This document shows, one piece after another, positions 1 through 5,802 of a stretch of DNA of 8,763 bases. Under the pieces are notes generated by a model. The model saw only the letters and a list, made by a program, of their open reading frames with translations. It ran no database searches and was not told where the DNA came from. Origin of the DNA: CAYMUN01 sp964640775. GTDB lineage: Bacteria > Patescibacteriota > Saccharimonadia > Saccharimonadales > UBA4665. A program made the translations under genes and the position numbers. Position 1 is the first letter of the stretch; every line of letters begins with the position of its first letter. The DNA lies in NCBI GenBank assembly GCA_964640775.1, contig CAZXIT010000036.1, positions 1 to 8,763 of the forward strand. Reading direction: 5' to 3'.

Positions 1-191
1 TGTGGGACGACAACGGCAACATCGGCAAACGCTACCGCCGCCAAGACGAAATCGGCACCCCCTACTGCGTAGTAATCGACTTCGAAACCCTAGAAGGCGA
101 CACCAAAGACACCGTCACCGTCCGCAACCGGAACACCACTGAGCAACGAAGGGTAGATATAAGTGGACTTGTTAGCGGACTCGGTAGTTAG
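1..191 (+). CDS. glyQS: Glycyl-tRNA synthetase, C-terminal end (partial)
   Basis: This is the last 62 codons of a gene that begins before the window, read from base 3 to the TAG at 189-191. The peptide carries the signature of the anticodon-binding domain of the dimeric (alpha2) class II glycyl-tRNA synthetase: WDDNGNIGKRYRRQDEIGTP, then YCVVIDFETLE and DTVTVRNRNTTEQRRVDIS. In the family the enzyme charges tRNA-Gly with glycine in the cytoplasm, and this C-terminal Rossmann-like domain reads the anticodon. The match to the 'IGxRYRRQDEIGTPYCV' block is very good; related ThrRS and ProRS have different residues here. The last codons overlap the next gene by 29 nt and the base composition turns A+T-rich at about this point, so the extreme C-terminus may have been replaced when the downstream DNA arrived. 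The symbol assumes the single-polypeptide enzyme. Confidence 0.9.
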   Translation, partial: WDDNGNIGKRYRRQDEIGTPYCVVIDFETLEGDTKDTVTVRNRNTTEQRRVDISGLVSGLGS

Positions 192-771
192 ATACTACAG
201 AAACCCACAGTGGTACCAAGCACTATTTACGTTGCTAGGAATAGTGGTTTCGTTACTACTTGCATACATTGCAATTTTTGGAAGAGAGAAATTTTTTAAT
301 CTGAAGTTCTCTTATTTGATAAGCAAAATTGACCAACCTATAGACGGCAATAACCATCAAATTTTTAGATTAAAAATCAAGAATCAATCTAAAAGACATG
401 CAAAAAATGTTGTCGTGACCGTAACTGAAATACGTGATAAAAAGCAAGGTAGATATTACGTACGGAATGACTTTATTCATATGCCTTTGTCTTGGACTCA
501 TGCGGGAGAAAAAAAAGAACGTAACTTCGCTGTTAATGAGGAGGCTTTTCTTGATGTTGGTCTATACGACCCTCGAAGTCCGGGGTTGCAACTATTCACG
601 AACCCCAGAACAAGTGCGCCCCAGCTTTTTGACATCAAGAACGACGCAATCATTACGCTAAGAGTGCTTGAATATCAGGGTTTTGTCCAGGAACTGAAAC
701 TCAGGTTCGCAAAAGGCGCGACGGGTGGCGGTTTAGAAATAATTGATCAGAAAATAACAAACAAAAGTTGA
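163..771 (+). CDS. Hypothetical single-pass membrane protein, A+T-rich
   Basis: I do not recognise this 202-residue protein. One strong membrane segment lies at about residues 19-39 (ALFTLLGIVVSLLLAYIAIFG). It is followed by a soluble part of about 160 residues rich in beta-strand patterns, e.g. FRLKIKNQSKRHAKNVVVTVTEI near 68-90, which resembles an Ig-like sandwich (inference only). The GTG start at 163 is chosen because AAGGG lies at 149-153 with a 9-nt spacer; no ATG is available near the N-terminus. The start lies inside glyQS, and the TGA stop overlaps the TTG start of the EVE gene, so the two are probably translated together. It is clearly more A+T-rich than its neighbours and is the only gene here ending in TGA, which suggests recent transfer. 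With the EVE gene it may be an accessory or defence-type pair, but the sequence does not prove that. Confidence 0.65.
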   Translation: MDLLADSVVRYYRNPQWYQALFTLLGIVVSLLLAYIAIFGREKFFNLKFSYLISKIDQPIDGNNHQIFRLKIKNQSKRHAKNVVVTVTEIRDKKQGRYYVRNDFIHMPLSWTHAGEKKERNFAVNEEAFLDVGLYDPRSPGLQLFTNPRTSAPQLFDIKNDAIITLRVLEYQGFVQELKLRFAKGATGGGLEIIDQKITNKS

Positions 772-1208
772 CTCGGGATATCCGATTGAAACACTGGATC
801 AACACCATCAGCCGAGACCATGTACTACATGGAGTTAAAGGCGGATTCACGCAAGCCGGGCACGGCAAGGCTTCAGGGTTGAAGCGGCTCCGCGCCGGCG
901 ACCAAATTGCGTTTTATTCGCCTAAGACGGCTTATGTGGGTGGCGAGACTTTGCAGGCCTTTACAGCCATTGGGCAGATTCGGGACGAGGAGTTGTATCA
1001 GGTTGAGATGGCGCCGGATTTTGTACCTTGGCGGCGACGTGTTGAGTTTCTGGAGTGCGTGGAGACGCCGATTCGGCCGCTGATTGATGACCTGAGTTTT
1101 ATCGTCGACAAGACGCATTGGGGGTATAAGCTTCGGTTTGGGCTGTTTGAGATTCCGGAGGCCGATTTTGAGCTGGTTCGAGGTGCTATGATCAAGCCAA
1201 AGAGCTAA
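768..1208 (+). CDS. EVE domain-containing protein (UPF0310 family)
   Basis: A 146-residue protein made almost wholly of one EVE domain, a PUA-like fold. Conserved blocks appear in the family order: KHWINTISRDHV (8-19), GGFTQAGHGK (25-34), GDQIAFYSP (44-52), QAFTAIGQI (63-71), PWRRRVEF (87-94), PIRPLIDDL (101-109) and HWGYKLRFGLFEI (117-129). EVE and the related YTH and PUA domains bind modified bases in DNA or RNA through an aromatic pocket. EVE domains are often fused to modification-dependent nucleases, but this one stands alone, so its ligand is unknown. The TTG at 768 is the only plausible start before the conserved block. It shares TTGA with the stop of the previous gene and has no clear Shine-Dalgarno, which fits translational reinitiation. 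The length is normal for the stand-alone family. Confidence 0.9.
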   Translation: MTRDIRLKHWINTISRDHVLHGVKGGFTQAGHGKASGLKRLRAGDQIAFYSPKTAYVGGETLQAFTAIGQIRDEELYQVEMAPDFVPWRRRVEFLECVETPIRPLIDDLSFIVDKTHWGYKLRFGLFEIPEADFELVRGAMIKPKS

Positions 1209-1225
1209 ATATCCCAGTCTCTAAT

Positions 1226-1621
1226 TTAATCATTGTAGTTCGGGTTGGTTTGGCGCAAGAAAAGTTCTGCCAGCCGTACCATGCGTTGCGGCAGGATTTC
1301 GGCAGCGTATTTTGTAATCGCTTCGGCATCTTCGATGATGGTCTCCGGAGGCGCGGCTCTACGCGTGATCATTTCAGCTTCAAGAACCGCGGTTACCGGA
1401 GCTGTATCTTTGGTGAGTATTTCGGCCACCTCGATCATAGTTGCCGGGGTAGTGGTAGCTGTTAAGGCCTCTGCGTTTTCGATTATATTTTCGCCAAGCA
1501 CATAGACTTCGTAGGAATCAATTTGTGCCGCAAAGGAAACTTCCGCCAGTACATTCACGGCATTGGCGTAATCCCAATTTATATCTTCCGGGGGAAGAGG
1601 CACACTATTTTCTCGCGGCAT
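1226..1621 (-). CDS. Hypothetical protein with four degenerate 16-17 residue repeats
   Basis: I do not recognise this protein. With the ATG at 1621-1619 it has 131 residues. An in-frame ATG further upstream (1639-1637) would add six, but it overlaps the TATAAT box at 1636-1631; the inner ATG lies 9 nt after that box and fits the leaderless starts seen elsewhere in the window. The middle (plus-strand 1292-1486) is a run of four similar units: IIENAEALTATTTPAT, MIEVAEILTKDTAPVTA, VLEAEMITRRAAPPET, IIEDAEAITKYAAEIL. They share a hydrophobic-hydrophobic-E-x-A-E-x-(I/L)-T start and a T/A/P-rich end. No signal peptide or membrane segment is visible, and the product is acidic. The opposite strand is also open here (1245-1505), so coding status is not certain. 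The gene converges on the EVE gene, with 17 bases between their stops. Confidence 0.5.
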   Translation of the reverse strand: MPRENSVPLPPEDINWDYANAVNVLAEVSFAAQIDSYEVYVLGENIIENAEALTATTTPATMIEVAEILTKDTAPVTAVLEAEMITRRAAPPETIIEDAEAITKYAAEILPQRMVRLAELFLRQTNPNYND

Positions 1622-1630
1622 TATTTCTGT

Positions 1631-1636
1631 ATTATA
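1631..1636 (-). promoter_or_regulatory. -10 box for the minus-strand repeat protein
   Basis: On the minus strand this reads TATAAT, a perfect -10 consensus. A transcript starting 7 nt later would begin about 3 nt before the ATG at 1621, so the message would be essentially leaderless. No convincing -35 is visible; the best is TAGTAA at 16-nt spacing. An alternative further upstream on the minus strand is TTGTAA with TATCAT at 18-nt spacing. Confidence 0.4.
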
Positions 1637-1674
1637 CATGTTTTATGAAATTTTACTAGTCTATGATACAGGGA

Positions 1675-1703
1675 TAGACAGATAATTTACAATGTTATAT
1701 AAT
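1675..1703 (+). promoter_or_regulatory. Strong sigma70-type promoter of the 1734 gene
   Basis: TAGACA at 1675-1680 and a perfect TATAAT at 1698-1703 are separated by exactly 17 nt. The predicted start of transcription is near 1710, giving a leader of about 24 nt that holds AGGA at 1722-1725, eight bases before the ATG at 1734. This is the best-matching promoter of the left half of the window. Confidence 0.65.
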
Positions 1704-1712
1704 TGTTAACAT
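1692..1712. promoter_or_regulatory. Inverted repeat over the -10 box, possible operator
   Basis: ATGTTA at 1692-1697 and TAACAT at 1707-1712 form a perfect 6-bp inverted repeat with a 9-nt centre. The centre contains the TATAAT box at 1698-1703 and the repeat ends at the predicted transcription start. This is typical operator geometry, but in such A+T-rich DNA chance is a real alternative. Confidence 0.35.
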
Positions 1713-1733
1713 AAATATTGCAGGAATAAACTT

Positions 1734-2429
1734 ATGAACAATGCTGGCCAGCAGCCGCCAAACCTGGTTGAACTCAGTGATTACCGGAAACCGCTGGCTG
1801 CCGCGCCTGAGCAGCTGCCTGAACCGCACGACCCGCAGCTCATCGCTGCGCTGGAGGGACTGCAGCTGGCGGTGGAAGCACAGCATGCCGCGGCCTATCG
1901 GCTCGACCAGCCGGCTGATGGGCAAGGCCAGCTGATATATTTTGCTGGCGGCGGCTACGTCGTAAATGGCAAAAAACCGCTGCGGCGCTACGTAGCGGCT
2001 CGCGACGACCAGCTGCGATTATTGCTGGCTATCCCGGATTCAGATATTCATATCGGGGCAGTGCTGGGCGAGCGGCGGCCGCGGGGAGATCGATTTATGA
2101 AGGTTGTAATTGATTATGCTGATAATGAGATACCATTCGACCCGGGGGCATTGGATGGCCAAGACCAGGAAAGCCTTGAGACGAGCGGAGAGCTGGCTGC
2201 CGGCTTATCGCTAAAGGCAGCATCGCTCTGGACGCCGCATCGTAATCCCGATCTCGCGCTAATCGTAGAGCACGATGTCCTAGTGGCTAGCGATTCGGAT
2301 GCGGACGAGAGACGGCTCAAGCTCAAATTAGTCGGCTCGTCGGCCGTCGATAGCTTCACCGAACTGGTGTCTTTGAGTGAGCCGGTCCTGCAGCGTCCTG
2401 GGGACTATTTCCCCTCGCTCTACAGCTAG
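1734..2429 (+). CDS. Hypothetical soluble acidic protein
   Basis: A 231-residue protein that I cannot place in a family. There is no signal peptide, membrane span or recognisable catalytic motif. The N-terminal 55 residues are rich in P, Q, E and A (residues 1-44 are probably disordered), followed by a region with mixed strand and helix character: LIYFAGGGYVVNGKKPLRRYVAARDDQLRLLLAIP near 67-101 and DRFMKVVIDYADNEIPFDP near 118-136. The C-terminal half includes LALIVEHDVLVASDSDADERRLKLKLVG. The ATG at 1734 follows AGGA at 1722-1725 and a strong promoter (TAGACA-17-TATAAT), so start and expression are well supported. The stop TAG (2427-2429) lies in the middle of a 14-bp palindrome that precedes the lipoprotein gene. 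It diverges from the minus-strand repeat protein across a 112-bp A+T-rich gap. Confidence 0.75.
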   Translation: MNNAGQQPPNLVELSDYRKPLAAAPEQLPEPHDPQLIAALEGLQLAVEAQHAAAYRLDQPADGQGQLIYFAGGGYVVNGKKPLRRYVAARDDQLRLLLAIPDSDIHIGAVLGERRPRGDRFMKVVIDYADNEIPFDPGALDGQDQESLETSGELAAGLSLKAASLWTPHRNPDLALIVEHDVLVASDSDADERRLKLKLVGSSAVDSFTELVSLSEPVLQRPGDYFPSLYS

Positions 2430-2438
2430 CTGTATACT
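2421..2438 (+). promoter_or_regulatory. 14-bp palindrome joined to the -10 box of the lipoprotein gene
   Basis: TACAGCTAGCTGTA at 2421-2434 is a perfect 14-bp palindrome. It contains the stop codon of the upstream gene and overlaps TATACT (2433-2438), the presumed -10 box for the lipoprotein gene starting at 2449. It could be an operator or a small hairpin ending the upstream message, although no T-run follows. No good -35 is visible. Confidence 0.4.
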
Positions 2439-2448
2439 AGTGGCTAAG

Positions 2449-2880
2449 GTGAGTGAACGACCAGCATTTCGGGCGGTGGCTTTGGGCGTGCTTTTAGCAT
2501 TGGGAGCTAGCGGCTGCGGTGCCGGTGCGCGTCCTAGTTCGGCGCCGCTCACAGCCTCTTCCGGCGACACCCAGCCAAGTTGTCCAGAACCTAATGCCGA
2601 AATCAGGGGCAGCAGCGCCTGCGTGTCATATCAGGGCGACACCCGAACCGTATTATTTGTAGCTGCCGATGGTCTTAGCCGGGTATTTTCGAATGTCACA
2701 GAGCAGTGCAGCAGCGGCCTGCTGGATGTTTCGAGCACTGTCGTCGACAGAAGCAGCCCTCACTACGGAGCAATAAACGCCGAACCATATATCATCACCG
2801 AAATTTGCGCCAATGGCAGTCCCGATCCGGCCGAAGCTCGGACGCTCAATCGGCATATCCCTGAGCAGGCTCTGCCGTAG
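2449..2880 (+). CDS. Putative lipoprotein
   Basis: A 143-residue exported protein when started at the GTG at 2449. The N-terminus has a short basic part (MSERPAFR), a hydrophobic core (AVALGVLLALGA, 9-20) and a lipobox ASGC with the lipid-accepting cysteine at residue 23, so signal peptidase II processing and membrane anchoring are expected. The mature part begins with an S/T/P/A-rich tether (25-44) and then a small domain with four cysteines (45, 58, 87, 120), which could form two disulfides. I do not recognise that domain. The start is chosen because TATACT at 2433-2438 ends 10 nt upstream and no Shine-Dalgarno is seen, so translation is probably leaderless. The in-frame GTGs at 2377 and 2440 would lie before or on the promoter. 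The stop TAG is 28 nt before the helicase gene. Confidence 0.65.
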   Translation: MSERPAFRAVALGVLLALGASGCGAGARPSSAPLTASSGDTQPSCPEPNAEIRGSSACVSYQGDTRTVLFVAADGLSRVFSNVTEQCSSGLLDVSSTVVDRSSPHYGAINAEPYIITEICANGSPDPAEARTLNRHIPEQALP

Positions 2881-2900
2881 CGCCGGCGCCGTGGTACAAT
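2872..2900 (+). promoter_or_regulatory. Promoter of the PIF1 helicase gene, with a palindrome in the spacer
   Basis: TACAAT at 2895-2900 is a good -10 box lying 8 nt before the ATG at 2909, so the message would be leaderless. The -35 candidate is weak (CTGCCG at 2872-2877, 17-nt spacing). GCGCCGGCGC at 2880-2889 is a perfect 10-bp palindrome inside the spacer and could be a repressor site or only a G+C-rich coincidence. Confidence 0.45.
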
Positions 2901-2908
2901 CGGGGTCT

Positions 2909-4447
2909 ATGCGGCAGAAACAAGCGTTAAGCGTCATGATGAGCGGAGCCAATGTCTTTTTGACGGGAGCACCGGGGGCGGGCAAGACGTATGTTTTAAA
3001 TCAGTTCGTGAAGCGTGTCGAGCGGGCTGGCAAGCGGGTGGCGGTGACGGCCAGCACCGGGATCGCTGCCAGCCACATCGGCGGTCTGACGATTCATTCC
3101 TGGTCGGGGCTGGGGATTTTGGACCAGCTGGCGAGTGAAGACCTCAAGCGGCTGGGAGGCAGCGAGCGCTTGGTGAAGCGCTACAACAACACCGATATTC
3201 TGGTGATTGATGAAGTCTCGATGCTCCATGGCCAGCGACTCGACATGGTTAATCAATTGGCAAAACTTTTGCGCAGCAATGACGCGCCGTTTGGCGGACT
3301 GCAGGTTATCCTGGTCGGTGACTTATTTCAATTGCCGCCCGTTAGCCGCGGGTCGCAGGCGGCTGATTTCGTGCACCTGTCCGAAGCCTGGGCCGAACTG
3401 GAGCCGCAGATCTGCTATCTCACCGAGCAGCATCGTCAGTCGCAAAACGATGCTTTGCTTGATCTGCTGACCGCCATGCGCAGCGGCCAGGTCCAGGAGC
3501 TGCACGAAACGATGCTGCACGACCGTCTGGCACACGACCCGCCGGAAGCCGGCACCGTCACCCGGCTGTTTTCGCATAATATCGACGTCGATGCCATCAA
3601 CCAGCGGCATCTCGACGCTATTGTTGCCGACTCCAAAATATTCCTAATGCAGTCCAAGGGCAGCAAGGCCAAAATCGAGCAGCTGGCCAAAAGCGTCCTG
3701 GCGCCCGAAGAACTCGAGCTCAAACTTGGCGCCGAAGTTATGTTTGTGGCCAATAATTTTGGCGCTGGCTTCGTCAACGGCAGCCGAGGACAAGTCGTGG
3801 ATTTCAAAGACTCTTGGCCGCTGGTCAAAATAGCTGGCGGCCGCCTTGTCAAAGTCGAGCCCCACAGCTGGAGCCTGACCGAGGATGGCAAAGTCCGCGC
3901 CGAGGTTACCCAGCTGCCGCTGCGTCTGGCCTGGGCTATCACCATTCACAAAAGCCAGGGCATGAGCCTGGACGCCGCCGAGATCGATCTCGCCAAGGCT
4001 TTTACGCCGGGTATGGGCTACGTGGCGCTGTCGCGGGTGCGCAGCCTGGACGGCCTGTACCTGCAAGGCCTCAATAATATGGCTATGGCCATGCATCCGC
4101 TGGTCCACCAGTTCGACGCTGACCTGCGTGTCTATTCCGAGCGTCTGGCCAGCCAGTTTGAGGACATTGCTGACGAGGCAGTCACGTCGCCGGCACCAGC
4201 CGATGTGCTTGACTTTGACCCGGAGCTGTTTGACAAACTCAAAACCTGGCGCCTGCGCCGCGCCCACGCCGACAAGGTTGCGCCCTTTATCATCGCCCAC
4301 AATACCCACCTCCAGGCTATTGCTGCCCGGCCGCCAGAGACGACTGCCCAGCTGCTCGGCTTGGCTGGTTTTGGCAAAAACAAAGTCGATAAATACGGCC
4401 ATGAAATCTTGGCGCTGGTGGCGATTCACCAGGCAAACCTTAAGTAA
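2909..4447 (+). CDS. PIF1-family DNA helicase with C-terminal HRDC domain
   Basis: A complete 512-residue superfamily 1B helicase. Visible motifs are Walker A GAPGAGKT (20-27), motif Ia VTASTGIAASHIGG (46-59), Walker B with DEVSM (101-105), motif III GDLFQLPPV (138-146), motif IV TEQHRQ (172-177), motif V ITIHKSQGMSLD (344-355) and motif VI YVALSRVR (371-378) with the arginine finger at about R376. Residues 438-505 (ELFDKLKTWRLRRAHADKV, then LLGLAGFGKNKVDKYG) match an HRDC domain, an auxiliary nucleic-acid-binding module best known from RecQ and RNase D. PIF1 enzymes unwind DNA 5'-3' and act on G-quadruplexes, forks and R-loops; the HRDC domain may steer substrate choice. The ATG at 2909 is preferred over an in-frame GTG at 2813 because it starts just before the conserved region and sits 8 nt after TACAAT. 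Confidence 0.92.
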   Translation: MRQKQALSVMMSGANVFLTGAPGAGKTYVLNQFVKRVERAGKRVAVTASTGIAASHIGGLTIHSWSGLGILDQLASEDLKRLGGSERLVKRYNNTDILVIDEVSMLHGQRLDMVNQLAKLLRSNDAPFGGLQVILVGDLFQLPPVSRGSQAADFVHLSEAWAELEPQICYLTEQHRQSQNDALLDLLTAMRSGQVQELHETMLHDRLAHDPPEAGTVTRLFSHNIDVDAINQRHLDAIVADSKIFLMQSKGSKAKIEQLAKSVLAPEELELKLGAEVMFVANNFGAGFVNGSRGQVVDFKDSWPLVKIAGGRLVKVEPHSWSLTEDGKVRAEVTQLPLRLAWAITIHKSQGMSLDAAEIDLAKAFTPGMGYVALSRVRSLDGLYLQGLNNMAMAMHPLVHQFDADLRVYSERLASQFEDIADEAVTSPAPADVLDFDPELFDKLKTWRLRRAHADKVAPFIIAHNTHLQAIAARPPETTAQLLGLAGFGKNKVDKYGHEILALVAIHQANLK

Positions 4448-4480
4448 TTCTTAAATCTGGTCACAAAACGTGGCTAAAAA

Positions 4481-4509
4481 TTGACCAGGCATAGTGGCAG
4501 GCGCATGAT
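4481..4509 (+). promoter_or_regulatory. Promoter of the TasA-like gene
   Basis: TTGACC at 4481-4486 and CATGAT at 4504-4509 are 17 nt apart. The predicted start near 4516 gives a leader of about 26 nt that contains the strong Shine-Dalgarno AAAGGAGG (4526-4533), eight bases before the ATG at 4542. Unlike most promoters in this window it makes a conventional leadered message. Confidence 0.5.
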
Positions 4510-4541
4510 GCCCAGCACTAACGTTAAAGGAGGTGCTGGCT

Positions 4542-5123
4542 ATGAGACTATCCAATAATTCTAAAACACTGCTGTGGGCGTTCGGCTTGATGGCCGTGCT
4601 GCTGGTTATTGTTAGCGGCGCGACATTTGCCGCTCTGCAAAGCCAGCCCGGCGTACTTAAAGGCAACACCATCCAAACGGCTGTCGCCAGTTTGCAGGTA
4701 AGTCCCGACGGCACGAATTACAGCAGCCTGATGGACGGCTATGTCTTCGGCAATCTTATACCCGGCGGCCAGTCCAGTCCGGCCAACGGCTATCCGCTAT
4801 ATGTCAAAAATGTCGGCACCACGCCGCTAGCCCTGCGTCTCAGTGTCAGCAGCCAGGTCAGCAACCCCGGCAACGTTGACCTGAGCAAAGTCCATATCAT
4901 CCTGGCGCCGACTAGCGGCGGGGCAGCCCAAAATATCACGCTTCAGGACTTGATCGCCGCAAATTCTAGCGGTGGTCTTGCCGTCAATCAGGCCACCCAT
5001 TTGCTGCCAAGCGAAGTGACTGGCTTCCTTGTCAAAGCTTCGCTTGATGCCGATGCTGTCAGCGGCCCGAGCGCCAGTCTGAGCAATATCGACTTTAACT
5101 TCGGCGCCTTGGCGGTTAACTAA
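4542..5123 (+). CDS. Exported TasA/camelysin-like surface protein
   Basis: A 193-residue exported protein. The N-terminus is MRLSNNSKTLLWAF, a hydrophobic core at about 11-25, and then SGATFAALQSQ (25-35). The G-A/G-T-F/Y-A motif at the end of the core, followed by a GNT(I/F)xT strand (41-45), is typical of the SipW-dependent signal class carried by TasA fibre proteins and camelysins. Cleavage is probable after ATFA (residue 30). The mature part is beta-rich: NGYPLYVKNVGTTPLALRLSVS (82-103) looks like the 'KNxGTxPLxLRL' sandwich strands of that family. There are no cysteines. The role is probably a surface or fibre-forming structural protein. The ATG at 4542 is fixed by AAAGGAGG at 4526-4533. 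No signal peptidase or sortase gene is adjacent. Family membership is inferred from pattern, not from a search. Confidence 0.65.
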   Translation: MRLSNNSKTLLWAFGLMAVLLVIVSGATFAALQSQPGVLKGNTIQTAVASLQVSPDGTNYSSLMDGYVFGNLIPGGQSSPANGYPLYVKNVGTTPLALRLSVSSQVSNPGNVDLSKVHIILAPTSGGAAQNITLQDLIAANSSGGLAVNQATHLLPSEVTGFLVKASLDADAVSGPSASLSNIDFNFGALAVN

Positions 5124-5138
5124 GTTGCTGCAGGCGCG

Positions 5139-5151
5139 GGGTGGGGCACCC
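5139..5151 (+). other. Small G+C-rich hairpin between the TasA-like and NYN genes
   Basis: GGGTG at 5139-5143 pairs with CACCC at 5147-5151 around a GGG loop, 15 nt after the stop at 5123. There is no T-run, so it is a weak terminator candidate at best. Confidence 0.25.
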
Positions 5152-5166
5152 TGGAAGCGTTGGTGT

Positions 5167-5172
5167 TAGACT
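5167..5172 (+). promoter_or_regulatory. -10 box of the NYN-domain gene
   Basis: TAGACT lies 6 nt before the ATG at 5179, so transcription would start at or next to the first base of the start codon. No clear -35 box is seen (GGGCAC at 17-nt spacing), and no Shine-Dalgarno precedes the ATG. Confidence 0.4.
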
Positions 5173-5178
5173 GTAGAT

Positions 5179-5775
5179 ATGAGACACGCTCCCAAAAAGC
5201 CGAATAACTACGCTTTTATCGACAGTCAAAACCTCAACCTTGGCACCCAGCGCATGGGCTGGAAGCTCGATTGGCGAAAGTTCCGCGAGTTGCTGGCCAA
5301 GAAATACGGTGTCAGCCACGCCTATATGTTTATCGGCTACATGAGTGAAAACGAGCAGCTTTACGAATACATGCACGAGCTGGGCTACTTGATCGTGCTG
5401 AAACCAACCGTCGATATCAATAACTCCTCTGAGGCCTCCAAAACAGCCGCACCAGCCGGCAAAGACCAAAATTCGCCGGCTGATCCCGCCAAAAAAACCG
5501 AAGAAAAAGAACGCCCGGCGATCAAGGGCAATGTCGATGCCGACCTGGTACTGCACGCCATGAAAGAGCTGCCCAACTACGATCGGGCCATCATCGTCAG
5601 CGGCGACGGCGACTTCCTGGGCCTCATCGAGTACCTGCAGGAGCAGGGCAAACTGGCCCATATCATGACTCCTAATTGGCAGTACTCCAGTCTGTTCAAA
5701 CCTTACGAATCCCAAATCGTCCGCCTCGACCAGCTCCGCCGAAGTCTCGCCTACCACGACCGCAAAAAGAAGTAG
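5179..5775 (+). CDS. NYN-domain (LabA/DUF88, PIN-like) putative ribonuclease
   Basis: A 198-residue protein with the NYN fold, the PIN-like nuclease domain of the LabA/DUF88 family. The acidic metal-binding residues are in the expected places: D15 in AFIDSQNLN (12-20), D120 and D122 in KGNVDADLVLHAM (116-128), and D143 and D145 in IIVSGDGDF (138-146). Such domains cleave RNA or handle RNA termini with Mg2+; the substrate here is unknown. The core is interrupted at about 81-113 by a low-complexity insert rich in A, K, E, P and S, probably a flexible linker between the second strand region and the catalytic helix. The C-terminus is basic (HDRKKK). ATG 5179 is chosen because the family's first strand begins only 12 residues later and TAGACT lies just upstream. 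It appears to be monocistronic. Confidence 0.85.
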   Translation: MRHAPKKPNNYAFIDSQNLNLGTQRMGWKLDWRKFRELLAKKYGVSHAYMFIGYMSENEQLYEYMHELGYLIVLKPTVDINNSSEASKTAAPAGKDQNSPADPAKKTEEKERPAIKGNVDADLVLHAMKELPNYDRAIIVSGDGDFLGLIEYLQEQGKLAHIMTPNWQYSSLFKPYESQIVRLDQLRRSLAYHDRKKK

Positions 5776-5802
5776 CAGGGCGCAATAATTGCCTGGGCGG
5801 CG

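Noticed and set aside
769..771. UGA as a sense codon (Gly), as in Gracilibacteria
   Set aside because: Reading through this TGA gives another TGA shortly after and joins nothing meaningful. All other genes are complete without in-frame TGA.
1245..1505. Plus-strand ORF over the repeat region
   Set aside because: It is shorter than the minus-strand frame, has no promoter or ribosome site at its start, and its S/A/V-rich repeat is the reverse reading of the minus-strand repeat. It is not fully excluded.
2377..2448. Upstream GTG starts for the lipoprotein (2377, 2440)
   Set aside because: The first would put 24 extra residues before the signal peptide and overlap the previous gene by 53 nt. The second lies one base after the -10 box.
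2813..2908. N-terminal extension of the PIF1 helicase from a GTG at 2813
   Set aside because: It lies inside the lipoprotein gene and has no conserved character. The ATG at 2909 has a -10 box 8 nt upstream.
3644..4429. Long minus-strand ORF (261 codons) opposite the PIF1 helicase
   Set aside because: It mirrors a well-supported helicase with all motifs. Its translation has no recognisable domain and arises from the G+C-biased codons of the sense gene.
4440..4454. TTAAG-TAATT-CTTAA inverted repeat after the helicase as a terminator
   Set aside because: The stem is only 5 bp and A/T-rich and is not followed by a T-run, so it is too weak to call.
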